Source: Agmasoma carcini (nom. nud.) (taxonomy: Eukaryota; Microsporidia; Thelohaniidae). Taken from it: DNA of 36,434 nucleotides. Positions 26,034-36,195 of this stretch are shown one piece after another. The stretch is from the NCBI GenBank assembly GCA_029232285.1, contig JAOXFI010000059.1, forward strand, positions 1-36,434, written 5' to 3'. Under the pieces are notes generated by a model. It searched no databases, had not been told where the DNA came from, and saw only the letters and a list, made by a program, of their open reading frames with translations. The stretch's first letter is position 1. Each line of letters opens with the position of its first letter. The position numbers were made by a program, and so were the translations under genes.

Positions 26034-27060
26034 TTAAAAATAGAGCGAAATTAAATAAGCATCAATTGATTCTGCATTAAGCGTACGATACCACAATTCT
26101 AGAACATTTGTTGTTCTGTGTATATTATTTATTACCCTAGAATAACACAACCAAAATTCTATATTCATAAATAGAACATTATCATTGCTACTAACTATAA
26201 TCAAATATAATAAGAACGAATCCATGCTGAGATCTTTCTCATATTTTCAAATCAGGTAATATTTCTTAATTTAAGAAAATGATAACACAGAACATCTTTT
26301 TAAAATGGTTTTTTGCCCAATTTATGGTTTTGTTAAATTTGGTTTTTTGTCTAATTTATGGCTTTTTTAAAATTTGGTTTTTTGTCCAATTTATGGCTTT
26401 GAAAATTACAACCATAAAGACACGGTTGATTAGAAGGTTTTTCACAGAAGTTTATCAAAGCCTCCTCATAATCTACAATAATTGACTTAAGTGAAACAAT
26501 CAATAAATTTTATTATTTTTATAAACATTCTATTTTAAGAACAGGTCAAAATCTTCTAATATATTCAACCCCGATTCTTATCAATTGATCTAAATAAGAT
26601 GGCATACTTTTAAATGTTCCGTCAATTAACCATCATGAATCATTCTTACTAACTACCGTTTTTTGAAAATCTGTCTTTATAGAAAGAATATTTCACCCTT
26701 AAGATTATAACATATAGACTCTAGTGTTTTAAAAGTTAAAAGAACAAAACTAGGCACAGCTTCTAATCTAGTTCTATTAACCAAATTATGTATTGATTTA
26801 TATTTTGGTAGGGAAGCATATATATCATTAAAGCAGCTACATTAAAGAACTGGCAGTGTTTGATGATTCTTTGGCACATTTTTGATTTTAGCTCAAGTGC
26901 TTCATGATTTAAATGTAGAGATAAAGAAATAAAAATCTCATCATTTTGAATTATTAAACATGAACTACAACTTATATTCCTATAACTTCATTTATTTGAC
27001 TGTTTATACCTTTACAACATGCATATTATCCAAAAATCAATATCCTATCTGACGTTGATT
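26034..27060 (-). pseudogene. Decayed MULE transposase with FLYWCH-like N-terminus
   Basis: Pieces occur in the correct order on the minus strand. A degraded zinc-finger-like tail with LHLNHEALELKSKM (like the HNHEP end of FLYWCH domains) is followed by IYASLPKYKSIHNLVNRTR, the linker typical of this group. Next comes WWLIDGTFKSMPSYLDQLI, the DGTF motif that opens the MULE catalytic domain. Near the end is HRTTNVLELWYRTLNAE, the RTNNxxExWHRxLN motif with the catalytic Glu. Several stops and frameshifts separate them. The size fits a single copy. Terminal inverted repeats were not found. Confidence 0.75.
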
Positions 27061-27120
27061 GAATCTTAAAACTCCAGATAACATGGATTAAAAATTCCAG
27101 AAAATATTCTAAATTTTTTT

Positions 27121-27155
27121 AACTCGTCAAGCCAAATTATTCACCTCAAGAGTCA
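27121..27155. repeat. Direct repeat copy on the right of the MULE remnant
   Basis: Second copy of the GCCAAATTA-containing sequence, same orientation as 25841-25875. 27156-27627 holds only AT-rich DNA before the M16-like gene. Confidence 0.5.
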
Positions 27156-27627
27156 TATGCCACCCAGAACCACTGTATATTCATAAATAATCATATTTTT
27201 GTAAAATATATCTTATTGACAATATATCCTATTTAAAGTGATGAAATTTATATTTTAATATAGGGAAACAGTTTTCTTTGTCAGATGTCCGTTTTTTCCA
27301 CTAAATTTAAAAAATAATGATACAAAAATTAAAAAACGCAATATACACTTATAACTATAACAATATTTATTAAAAATCAATCATTTTAAGGTTTCCGGTG
27401 TTTCCTTCCAGTATATTATCGTTAGTTAGTTTTAATGAATAAGATTATTGATATTGTCTTGGGTTCATAGTTCAATATATATTGTTTCTACTTTGATTGA
27501 TAACAGAGCAATCTTACTAATAAAACATCTAAAATGTCATAATTTATTACTTATATGTCAATATATGTAATAACATGTCATAAATTATTATTTTTTTAAA
27601 TATAAAAAGCTTTAAAATTAAAAAAAT

Positions 27628-30003
27628 ATGTTGCTTTCATTGTTACAACCTGCTTTCTGTCATTCAATCGAATTTAACTTTATAAATGATACTACTGCAT
27701 CTTCAACCTCCATTATGTTTGGTTGGAAGGTACCAGATCATCATAATCCAGAAATTCTACATCTAACTAACTTAATGCTATGTAATCACTTAGAAAATAT
27801 ACTAAAAAAACAACATAATGACATTCTAAACAAATTTAATATCAAATTTAAATACGTCCATATTTATGGTTCAATCAATTTATATTTTTATTCTTCAAAT
27901 ACTTTGCTTTTTTATGGAACAGAAAAAACCAATTCTGAAATAGAAAAAGAAATATTTGATTTTTTATTTTCTTTGCTTATAAATTCATTTGACTTTGTTT
28001 ATGATGACATTTGGGATCAAATATATCAAAACGTAACTGAAAACACACTCCATTCCTTTGAACAAGGCAATTGTATAATTTTTTCTATTGTTCCTAATTC
28101 AAAATCATTTACAATTCAAGATTTTAACAAAAATGTAGATTATAAGCAAGAAGTTAGAAATTTAATATCAAAAGCTCTATCAATTGATAATATTAAGATT
28201 TCAGCATTAAATAACTTTAATAGTGACAAGTATAACAAAAAGACGCTTGTTTTACAAGATGATGATAGTTATTCTAATTATATTAATAATATAATTAGAA
28301 TGGGTGATAATCATATCGAAAAGAATGAATGTAGAGATGGTATGCTTGTGTTATATCAAAATAATCAACACCGTAGCACAATAACTGTTAGTATATGTCT
28401 AACCAAGTTAGATACTAGAACAACTTATGATATAGTAGATTCTCTAAATTCTTATTTTTTTAAAATTTTTCTAGATCATCTTAAAACAAATTATTTGACA
28501 AAAAAATACAATTGGGATTTAAGCAATACTTTTAATGCAAAATTTGAATATATTTTAAATATTTCTATTCAAGTTAATGGAAATGAAACGATAAATCCTA
28601 ATCATGCTCTTAATACTTTACTAAATGCTATAAAAAGCTTTATTAATAAGAAAAGTCTTATAAACTATCTTAATAATCATCAAGAATGTAATATTTCACA
28701 TGAAATGAAGTTAGTTTTAGACTTTTTAAACATGTTATCAAATTCTAACATTATTTTCGTCAATTCACTAAAGTGCAAGAAAATGATAAATCCTAATAGA
28801 ATTGCTAATACAATAGTAAAAGCTATAAAAGATCTATCAAATTATACAATATTATGCTTTAATGATGAAATTTCTAGTAAAAAAATCCATCATGTCTTAA
28901 ATATCAAATATCATTATGATATCCTCAAGCCTATACCTGGCAAAAATAATATCCTTAAAGACCAAATTAAAATATATAGTTATATAAATCAACCAATATC
29001 AATTATATTAATTCTACCTGACTTAAATTATAATGATCATTCAAAATTAGTACATTTATTAAAATTTGTTCATTATCAATATAATAGTTGCATTCTAAAT
29101 GTTTTAGGAGTCAATCACTATCGTTTATTATATTATGGGTCTGATGATCAATTCTTGAATTTTATAAGAAAATTTTTAATTTTTTTAAAAAAACCATTAA
29201 TTTCAGATTATGAGTATCTTAGAGATAAAATAACATCCAAATACGAATATTTTAGAGAAATTAGCACTCTTAATGTTTCAAAATTCGCGAATGAGGTTCT
29301 TCAATGTGAATTAGATGTTGATAGTATTATAACTTCACCAACAATTGATTTTAATTATGTAATGTCAAATGTTAAACTTAATTTAAATCGTAATAATTCA
29401 AACCTAGAGGAATATTTGTGTAAGGAAGTTATCTTGATAAATAATTATTACAAAAATAAAATTGAAGTGTCATTTAATGAAAAATTAGACGGAAAGGATT
29501 TCAAACAATTTGATGTTTCATGTGAACATAGTACAAACCGTGTAGTATATTACTTTAAAATATTATTTGATTCTGAAATAGACGATTTTATGGAAAAAAA
29601 TAAAATCAAATTCTATCTAAAATATGCTATTTATGAGCTTATTAGCATACCTAAGAACAATAATTATATTGAAGGATTTAATAGTATGAAAGATATAACA
29701 TTTTATGATGTTTCTATGTACAGAAACGAAAATGATGAATTCTTAAGGATAATAGTAGCACATACTCCAAAAATTAAAGATATTAAAGAAATGTCGCTTA
29801 TTCTTCGTTATTTTCTGCTTCAGAAAGAATTTAACACAAAAAGACTTTCTTTATATCTCGAATCTTTTGCTAAAGCTGTTAATAATGATAAATTGAAGGA
29901 TTTAAAAGTATCTTATGATGAATTTCACAAATATATTGAAAACCATTTTGATTATACAATTTTTAGTTATATGAGAATAATAATTAATAAAAAAAGTGAT
30001 TAA
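27628..30003 (+). CDS. M16C metalloprotease relative lacking the zinc-binding domain
   Basis: A 791-aa intact frame and the only intact gene in the right-hand half. Residues 13-60 (SIEFNF ... TSIMFGWKVPDHHNPEILHLTNLMLCNHLENIL) resemble the start of the second domain in YOL098C/Sdd3-type M16C proteases, where a VSFGWKGP-like strand precedes a helix. Later segments show the long alpha-beta pattern of M16 repeats, and the C-terminal domain keeps the family outline. The N-terminal catalytic domain with the inverted zinc motif HxxEH is absent, and no such motif is seen elsewhere in the protein or in the AT-rich DNA upstream. It may be a non-catalytic paralogue or have lost its 5' part. The N-terminus MLLSLLQPAFCHS could be a weak signal sequence. 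Transposon remnants flank it on both sides. Confidence 0.6.
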   Translation: MLLSLLQPAFCHSIEFNFINDTTASSTSIMFGWKVPDHHNPEILHLTNLMLCNHLENILKKQHNDILNKFNIKFKYVHIYGSINLYFYSSNTLLFYGTEKTNSEIEKEIFDFLFSLLINSFDFVYDDIWDQIYQNVTENTLHSFEQGNCIIFSIVPNSKSFTIQDFNKNVDYKQEVRNLISKALSIDNIKISALNNFNSDKYNKKTLVLQDDDSYSNYINNIIRMGDNHIEKNECRDGMLVLYQNNQHRSTITVSICLTKLDTRTTYDIVDSLNSYFFKIFLDHLKTNYLTKKYNWDLSNTFNAKFEYILNISIQVNGNETINPNHALNTLLNAIKSFINKKSLINYLNNHQECNISHEMKLVLDFLNMLSNSNIIFVNSLKCKKMINPNRIANTIVKAIKDLSNYTILCFNDEISSKKIHHVLNIKYHYDILKPIPGKNNILKDQIKIYSYINQPISIILILPDLNYNDHSKLVHLLKFVHYQYNSCILNVLGVNHYRLLYYGSDDQFLNFIRKFLIFLKKPLISDYEYLRDKITSKYEYFREISTLNVSKFANEVLQCELDVDSIITSPTIDFNYVMSNVKLNLNRNNSNLEEYLCKEVILINNYYKNKIEVSFNEKLDGKDFKQFDVSCEHSTNRVVYYFKILFDSEIDDFMEKNKIKFYLKYAIYELISIPKNNNYIEGFNSMKDITFYDVSMYRNENDEFLRIIVAHTPKIKDIKEMSLILRYFLLQKEFNTKRLSLYLESFAKAVNNDKLKDLKVSYDEFHKYIENHFDYTIFSYMRIIINKKSD

Positions 30004-31050
30004 ATTTATTTTTTATTTTAAATGAATTCATAAAAAAATAATTAGACGCAGGACTGTTATAAGATTATACAATAAGATAGACATCTGATATAGTTATTTA
30101 TAGATATTAACAAAATTCATTAAGTAATCAAAGATCACCTTTCAAATTATGAAAAATGATTTTCCCAATAACCCAACCAGTATAAATAAACTTTTTAGAG
30201 AAAAGTTTGAGTCTTCAGCATAGAAGCATTTTAAGAAATCGGGTAAAAACTGTTCAGTTATTTCTCGAATCTTTACGTTGCGAGCGATAACAAAACTTCA
30301 TTTATAAATATTTTCCTGTCTTAACAAAGAGAGGTGAGGGTATGGTAAATGTGATACTCCAAGATTTACTTCCTAGGACTTTGAGATTATCGGCATGTTT
30401 TCTAAAAAATTAAAATTTGTAATACAATCTACCCTGTTGATAAGGAATGAACAGGGACTAAAAAAGCTGTAATCAAAATAAAAATTTATATATTGAATAT
30501 TTATTTATTTTTATCTCTTTAACCAAACAATTATGTTTTTAATATTTCGTCGCTTATCTTGGATTTTTGATTTCATCTACCAAATTGTATGAATATTTTC
30601 TATATAAATTTTTAAAAGAAAGCAAATTTATAGTTTTTCAATATACTCATTCGCTTAAATAGTGTTGGAGTAACATTTTTGATTTTACTACTTTTTAATC
30701 AGACAGACACATTTTTCCTTTAAAACATCGGTTTATATGTTGTTAAACTCAATTACAGCTTCTACTGGGACCAACGTCGCATCAAAGTCTTTATGCTAAG
30801 GTTCTATATTGTATCTGATCTAAAGTTGTTCCAAGATTAATTAATTGAAAGTATTGCCCTAAAGATGTTAACCTCTTATAGAAGATATGAAATTCGAGAT
30901 CTTCTTTACATTCATCTGACCTATTGATTAACATATATGTTACTCTTATATATACCTTATAACGATTTGGCGATCTTTTGATCAATTTGATGGATTTTTG
31001 AGGTGCAATTTTAAAGATAGAAAAGCAAAATAAATTCAAAATTAAAATAT
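30004..31050. other. Decayed DNA downstream of the M16-like gene
   Basis: No recognisable gene. An 82-aa minus-strand frame at 30791-31039 continues beyond a Merlin-type transposase tail on the same strand; it has no motif I recognise and no start signal. Confidence 0.5.
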
Positions 31051-31069
31051 TTTTTAAGAAATTGATCTT

Positions 31070-31310
31070 TTTTTATTTGTGATATATATTCTCTTAAAAG
31101 TATATTTATTAATCTATTGTTCAATATTTGATCTTATCGCATCACTTCCTTTTCTTATAGAAGATTTGAGATGAGCACAGAAACTTTCAATTTGTTAGTG
31201 CATGTTGCATCTGAACTACTAATTCCTGAGCAACAATAAATCAAAGAATTCAACACTTTATAATAATAAGATGGCTTGTTGAGTAAGAACCGTGTTCAAA
31301 AAAAGAAGTG
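31070..31310 (-). pseudogene. Merlin-type transposase fragment, C-terminal part
   Basis: In one minus-strand frame, NKPSYYYKVLNS is followed at the expected distance by QIESFCAHLKSSIRKGSDAIRS. This is the IESFWxHLKxxIRKG signature of ISXO2/Merlin transposases, including the catalytic Glu. An in-frame stop stands just before QIES. It ends abruptly toward the Tc1 element at 31395. Confidence 0.65.
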
Positions 31311-31394
31311 CTTTTTATTACAGTATTATAATTCAAAATTCTTTAAAATATCATAAAATATAATATTCATTGTATCAATAAGCGCATATACTTA

Positions 31395-31489
31395 CAGTAC
31401 TCCAAAAAAAACATCGGCACCCCAAAAAGTTTGTTTAAAAACTGTAAATTTTTAAATAAAATTGAATTTAATAGTATAAGTATATCTAT
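31395..31489. repeat. Left long inverted repeat of the Tc1 element
   Basis: Runs from CAGTACTCC to TATATCTAT and pairs with 32568-32662; shared blocks include AAAAAGTTTGTTTAAA and AATAGTATAAGTATATCTAT. Confidence 0.88.
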
Positions 31490-31689
31490 GTTATTTTTTT
31501 AAAATCGCGCATTTTATATAAACACTTTTGATACTCCTAATTAAAAACCAAAAAATAGATACCTTTATTTAATATGATGTATGATTACATTTTGCTACGA
31601 TAGCTTCTTTAATTCTATCACCCATAGAATATATAAAATAAGGTACTGAATTCAGACTATATTTCACCCATTTTTGATATTAAATGCGC

Positions 31690-32450
31690 CTCGTTTTCAA
31701 AAATTACATTTTTAGTTTTTGCTTTAAATAAGCCCATAGAAGTTCCATAGGATTAAGATCTGGGCTCCATGAAGGCCATTCTAACACTTCAATGTTCATA
31801 TATTAAAAACTCTAATGCTTTTTTATTTTAATGTTTTTGATTATTGTTTTATTAAAATTTATATTTTGAAAATTAAAATTGTCGCCCACTCTAATCTAAA
31901 TTATTGCTTAATATTAAAGTATAATATAGTGCATTAAAAGTTCCACCCAAAAAGACCAAATTTCTAACAATATTTATACTCATACAACCCCAAACAAAAT
32001 ATTCTAATTTTTCTAAATTTAACAGTTACGTTTATAGGTTTTGGTTTTCATTCTTTAACCCACACCTTTGCACTTAAAACGTCATTATAAATTTTAAAAA
32101 ATAACATTGCCAAAGTAGACTTTACCATCAAATAGCCACATTTTTTGCAAATTTTAATCTATTAATTATTTGCAAATTTTGGGTTAGAAGAAAGATAAAC
32201 ACATCTAAAGTGATTTTCTTTAAGAAAAGACACACTCTTTTAAATTATCTTCAATTACTCTTTTTTTTTGATATTACGGCATGTAGCGTGGGGTTTTTAT
32301 TGATAATTTTTTAAATTAATTTCATCCTGCCACCTTTTCTTTTATCCTCTTAATCATTCTTGTATTTTCTAACGTGATCTTGTTTTTTAGATCTCTTTAA
32401 TTCTGTTTTTACACTGATTTTACGTGTTGAAAAATTCCACCTTAGTCGAA
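31690..32450 (-). pseudogene. Tc1/mariner transposase remnant
   Basis: The clearest block is WPSWSPDLNPMELLW followed by AYLKQKLK (about 31706-31780, minus strand), the final catalytic Asp region (DDE_3) of Tc1 transposases. Farther upstream on the minus strand, fragments such as NPTLHAV and DGKVYFGNV are in the right order for the DNA-binding domain and the catalytic core. They are separated by many stops and frameshifts. It cannot encode a working enzyme. Confidence 0.8.
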
Positions 32451-32567
32451 TAATCATAAAGAGAATCTGTTTTATGTTTCTTATTTATAGTTTAATAAGA
32501 AGAGAAAATTATTTATTCTTACATGGTGTTCGGTTTTTAATTAAAAAATTTATACAAATTATCAAAA

Positions 32568-32662
32568 TAGATATACTTATACTATTAAATTTGATTTATT
32601 TTTTATTTAAAAATTTACAGTTTTAAACAAACTTTTTAGGGTGTCGGTTTTTTGGAGTAGTG
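32568..32662. repeat. Right long inverted repeat of the Tc1 element
   Basis: Partner of 31395-31489; ends GGAGTAGTG and is followed by TA at 32663-32664. Confidence 0.88.
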
Positions 32663-32682
32663 TACTTATATAAAAATTATTT

Positions 32683-32945
32683 TTATAGGCAAGGTAAGCT
32701 AACTTGGGCCCAGCCGACAAAGTCAAGAAGGCCCTCCTTGCATATATCTTTTTTATTTAAATGAATAAATGTATTTTGTTCACATGTTTTTGTAATTATG
32801 GGTATTAATGTGCTTGCATTCCTGTCCTGTAATGCTCTACATACATTTTGGTAAGCCTTGATATCACCTTCTGTTACCTTTTCTTTTATGTTTTAATCGA
32901 GTTTAATCAACCTGATATAATATACCACACCTGCTCAATTGTAAC
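32683..32945 (-). pseudogene. Transposase-like coding fragment beside the Tc1 element
   Basis: A minus-strand frame of about 87 codons with a single stop reads EGDIKAYQNVCRALQDRN, then ASTLIPIITKTCEQNTFIH. The segment DRNASTLIPII resembles the LDRSAxTLIPII stretch before the second catalytic Asp of Merlin/ISXO2 transposases. It ends 20 bases from the Tc1 right end. More GC-rich than its surroundings. The downstream part (DICKEGLLDFVGWAQ) does not match the family well, so the assignment is uncertain. Confidence 0.45.
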
Positions 32946-33539
32946 AGATTAAACTCGAAATAATCTGAACAGCTTATAAAAATTATTTGATATTGTTCTA
33001 TCAGATAAACCTTTAAAATTACTATTTTTAAAATTTTAAAGTCAATTTTTTCAATATTTAAAAATCTTCATAATTAAAGAGAAAGATACCTTCAAATCAT
33101 CTAAAAATCACTTCCATATACTCAATAATTTTGTTATTTTATACAAAGTTCTGTTTGGATATCGAAATGCATTTCTTCAAAATTTCTAGTATATTTGACT
33201 ATGTTACAAGAAATGTTACAGCTTGGGCAGCAACATGTAAAAGTCTTATAAGATCAAATAATTGGTCATAGTCATTGATAAAATGTTTTATATTATTTAA
33301 AGGCTTTATGAATAAAATTATGGTTTAATATACCTGATAATTTTCTTAAAAACTTAATCTCTACAATGAGTGATTAATATAAAATAGTTATCAAAGTTAA
33401 TGAATATATAATGAATTATTAATCACTAATTCCCATAAATATCCTGTTTTCGGCAAATTTACAAAATTTGTAATACATATCAATATACACTAATAACTAT
33501 AAATCTAAAATTTAAAATATTTTTTTGATTGCTTAATAT

Positions 33540-33880
33540 ATTATGCCTTGAAAGTATATTATCTGTTCCAATCATCAATATTTTTAACATACAATATTAT
33601 CTTTTTTTATAGAAGGTTTTAAATAAGACAACATCATTTTATATTGTTTGTATAGGTGTCATCTTCTGAAAATAACCCAGTCGAATGATTAACAACCTTT
33701 TGAACAAAATCAAGATTTCCTAGCATATATAGATAGGATATATATCTATATGTCATATAAATCTTCCAATTTAAGTATTTATTATAACAACATGAAAATG
33801 AAACTATTTTTAAATTCGAACTATTTAAATTTATAACCTTCTGGTTAGTATTATCACGCCTCTGCAATCGATACAGCATC
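33540..33880 (-). pseudogene. Merlin-type transposase fragment
   Basis: The minus-strand frame contains DFVQKVVNHSTGLFSEDDTYTNNIK, matching the VNHSxxFVxxxTxxHTNxIE catalytic block of ISXO2/Merlin transposases. Beyond the stop the other frames continue with NLLYKK-like remnants. The upstream part is unrecognisable. Confidence 0.65.
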
Positions 33881-34450
33881 TAATATGTAAATATCAATAC
33901 TTGTCAAGGTTGTTAATATTTAACCCTCCTACTTAAACTTCAATATGAAAATCGACAAAACAGATTTACTTTTGATAATCTTCAAACAAGCGTCTTAATA
34001 TCTGTTTCTTTGTTATAATTTTCTTACTTTAGAAAACCATCTAATTCGCTCAAATATACAAACCTAAAACGAATATAAAAATACGATATCAATTCTATTA
34101 TTCTCATTTTGGGATAATATTGACCTATTTATAATAAAGAATTGTATTTTTGGTTGATGAATTAGAACAGACAATAAGAAGTATAAAAAGTCTTGAGTTT
34201 GTAAATTATAAGTAATTCATGTATATGTGATGAAGAAAAAACATGGAAATAACATTAAATAAATATAGTTGTAAAATTAACAGGTTTTCTTACAGTTCCT
34301 TAATATTAACTGCCAAGATTATTATAAATACTTTTTTCTAATATCAATTTTTTTTAAATTATTTTGGCAATATTAACTTGCTTTTGTACAAACTAAATCG
34401 AAACATGAAAAATTGTTATTTTAATTTCTTTAAAATAAATAATAATTTTA

Positions 34451-34930
34451 TTGATGAAACCCTTGAAACGATTTTTAACTAGTAAATTATATGGGCCCAG
34501 TTTTAAGGTTCAAGTTTATAAAACCATGCTAAATTTTAAAATTCAAAGGGAAAGATTACTATTTAATAATACAGATAACATTTGTACTGTTGTGTATTAT
34601 ATTAAGATCAGACGTGTATTTGCCAGAGTCTTACCTGCTAAGAAAGCATCAACCATATAATTTGTGGTCAAATTTCATCATTTGGGCTGATGAACATTGA
34701 AGTTAAACAAATTAAGTCATTATACTTTAATACATGACAGTATTTGTCATAAATGCAACCACTTTGGTAAACACACAAGCTATGCAATCTTTCAACAACA
34801 TAAAAGTAAAAAAGTAAATCTTTAAGTCTTGATTATAGACATATTTTACAAGGACTTTGTTGGTTCTTTAATTATAAAAACAACGCTATTAACAATGGGT
34901 TAGATTTGATATCTTTATTGGGGAAAATAA
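34451..34930 (+). pseudogene. Merlin-type transposase fragment, plus strand
   Basis: The first part (IKIRRVFARVLPAKKASTI) resembles the segment between the first and second catalytic residues. After frameshifts it continues with CHKCNHFGKHT and, in another frame, TQAMQSFNNIKVK (the HTQAIESFNNxIK block). The tail LCWFFNYKNNAINNGLDLI is the family's C-terminal pattern. Start and end are approximate. Confidence 0.6.
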
Positions 34931-35229
34931 ACATGATCTAAACTTTTATCAAAGGTTTTTAAATATTTGGAGCTTGATGTGAAATATAAATAAAAGTTAA
35001 AATATCTTATTTTTCTTAATTTTATTTAAAGCTTTATATATTATTGTAAAATATTTTCAATTTTTTTATTGGTGAAATTAGATAAGAAATAATTTTCTTT
35101 ATCAGAGCCAAACATCCCCAAAAATTACACTAATTATTAATATTTTATTTAAAGACTTGCTTTGGAGAATTTGAAAAGTTATTTGTAACTTAAGAGGGTT
35201 TTACAGATAAACAATTTGATTTCACATCA

Positions 35230-36195
35230 GAAGTATTGTATCATGAGTTGAATCTGAATAAATTAAAAAGGTATAAAGATGGATTATAATGGAAATGTAT
35301 CAATAGAAGATGTAGTGATGATAAAAAACGCACTTCTATTAGAAAAATACTCTCATTAAACCATACACCATTGATATCAAGGTAGTGAATAGATATTTTG
35401 CAACAGAAAGTCTGTGTATTACTTCTAGCTGCTATGGTAATATTTCCACTAACACTATTATATAATAATATAGAGTTAATTGACTGTATTTCTGCTATAA
35501 TATAAATCATAATAAACTGTTCAGATTGATGAAACAATGATGAATTACAAATTCAAACATCATAAGGCATATCTTCATACAATGACTCAGATGTATTATG
35601 TATGATTGAGGTCAGTAATAGCAAAATAACTCTCGTTTATGTACAAGTAATTTATGATAAAACAGCTAATGTTATTTTACCTATTTTTAATGATCAATTT
35701 TATCTAATACCACATTTTTACAGATGAGGCTCACGTATATAACCAACTAACGAAAATAGGTTATCAGAACAGAACTTTTTGTCGAAAATATTGTTTCATT
35801 GATAAGCAAAGTTGTGTTCACATGTAAAATGTTGAAATATTTAATAATTTTATCAAGTATGATGTCGAACCCAAATATAACTGGGTATTTGTAAAATATT
35901 GCACCAAAGAGGTTTATTTATGTGTTGTATGGGGTACCAGGCCCGTGTTTGTCGTCTTGCACCGTTCTCTTGTAAAGGCATCATTCTTAAATGTTTTTAC
36001 ACTGTCTTAGAGATTATGATTAATTACAATGATGATCAGTCATAATTCAATATATTTCATTCTGGTTCATAACATATGAGATTAAAAGAGAAAAAGGGTA
36101 CTAACAACTTGTCGTTCAAAATTTATAAAAGAATTTTGTTTTAGTTGGAATAATAAAAACGCCATTAAAAAGTGTCATAGGTTTATATGGAAACA
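35230..36195 (+). pseudogene. Merlin-type transposase, nearly full-length but decayed
   Basis: Ordered plus-strand pieces cover the whole family. KRYKDGLQWKCINRRCSDDKKRTSIRK is a zinc ribbon tail (with an in-frame stop). VQIDETMMNYKFKHHK carries the first Asp. IEVSNSKITLVYVQVIYDKTANVILPIF leads to TDEAHVYNQLTKIGYQ (second Asp), then RTFCRKYCFIDKQSCVHM and NVEIFNNFIKYDVEPK (catalytic Glu). The tail SKFIKEFCFSWNNKNAIKK reaches about 36160. Several frameshifts and stops break it. A minus-strand 98-aa frame at 35241-35537 is only its shadow. Confidence 0.75.

Larger units (their letters stand above)
31395..32662 (-). mobile_element. Tc1/mariner element with about 95-bp inverted repeats
   Basis: A 1,268-bp element flanked on both sides by TA, the target used by this superfamily. 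The ends begin CAGTACTCC (left) and CACTACTCC (right, reverse complement). The inverted repeats (31395-31489 and 32568-32662) remain alignable over about 95 bases with small indels, longer than the usual 20-30. The internal minus-strand transposase is heavily decayed. Confidence 0.88.

Noticed and set aside
35241..35537. 98-aa minus-strand frame
   Set aside because: Antisense shadow of the plus-strand Merlin-type transposase remnant.
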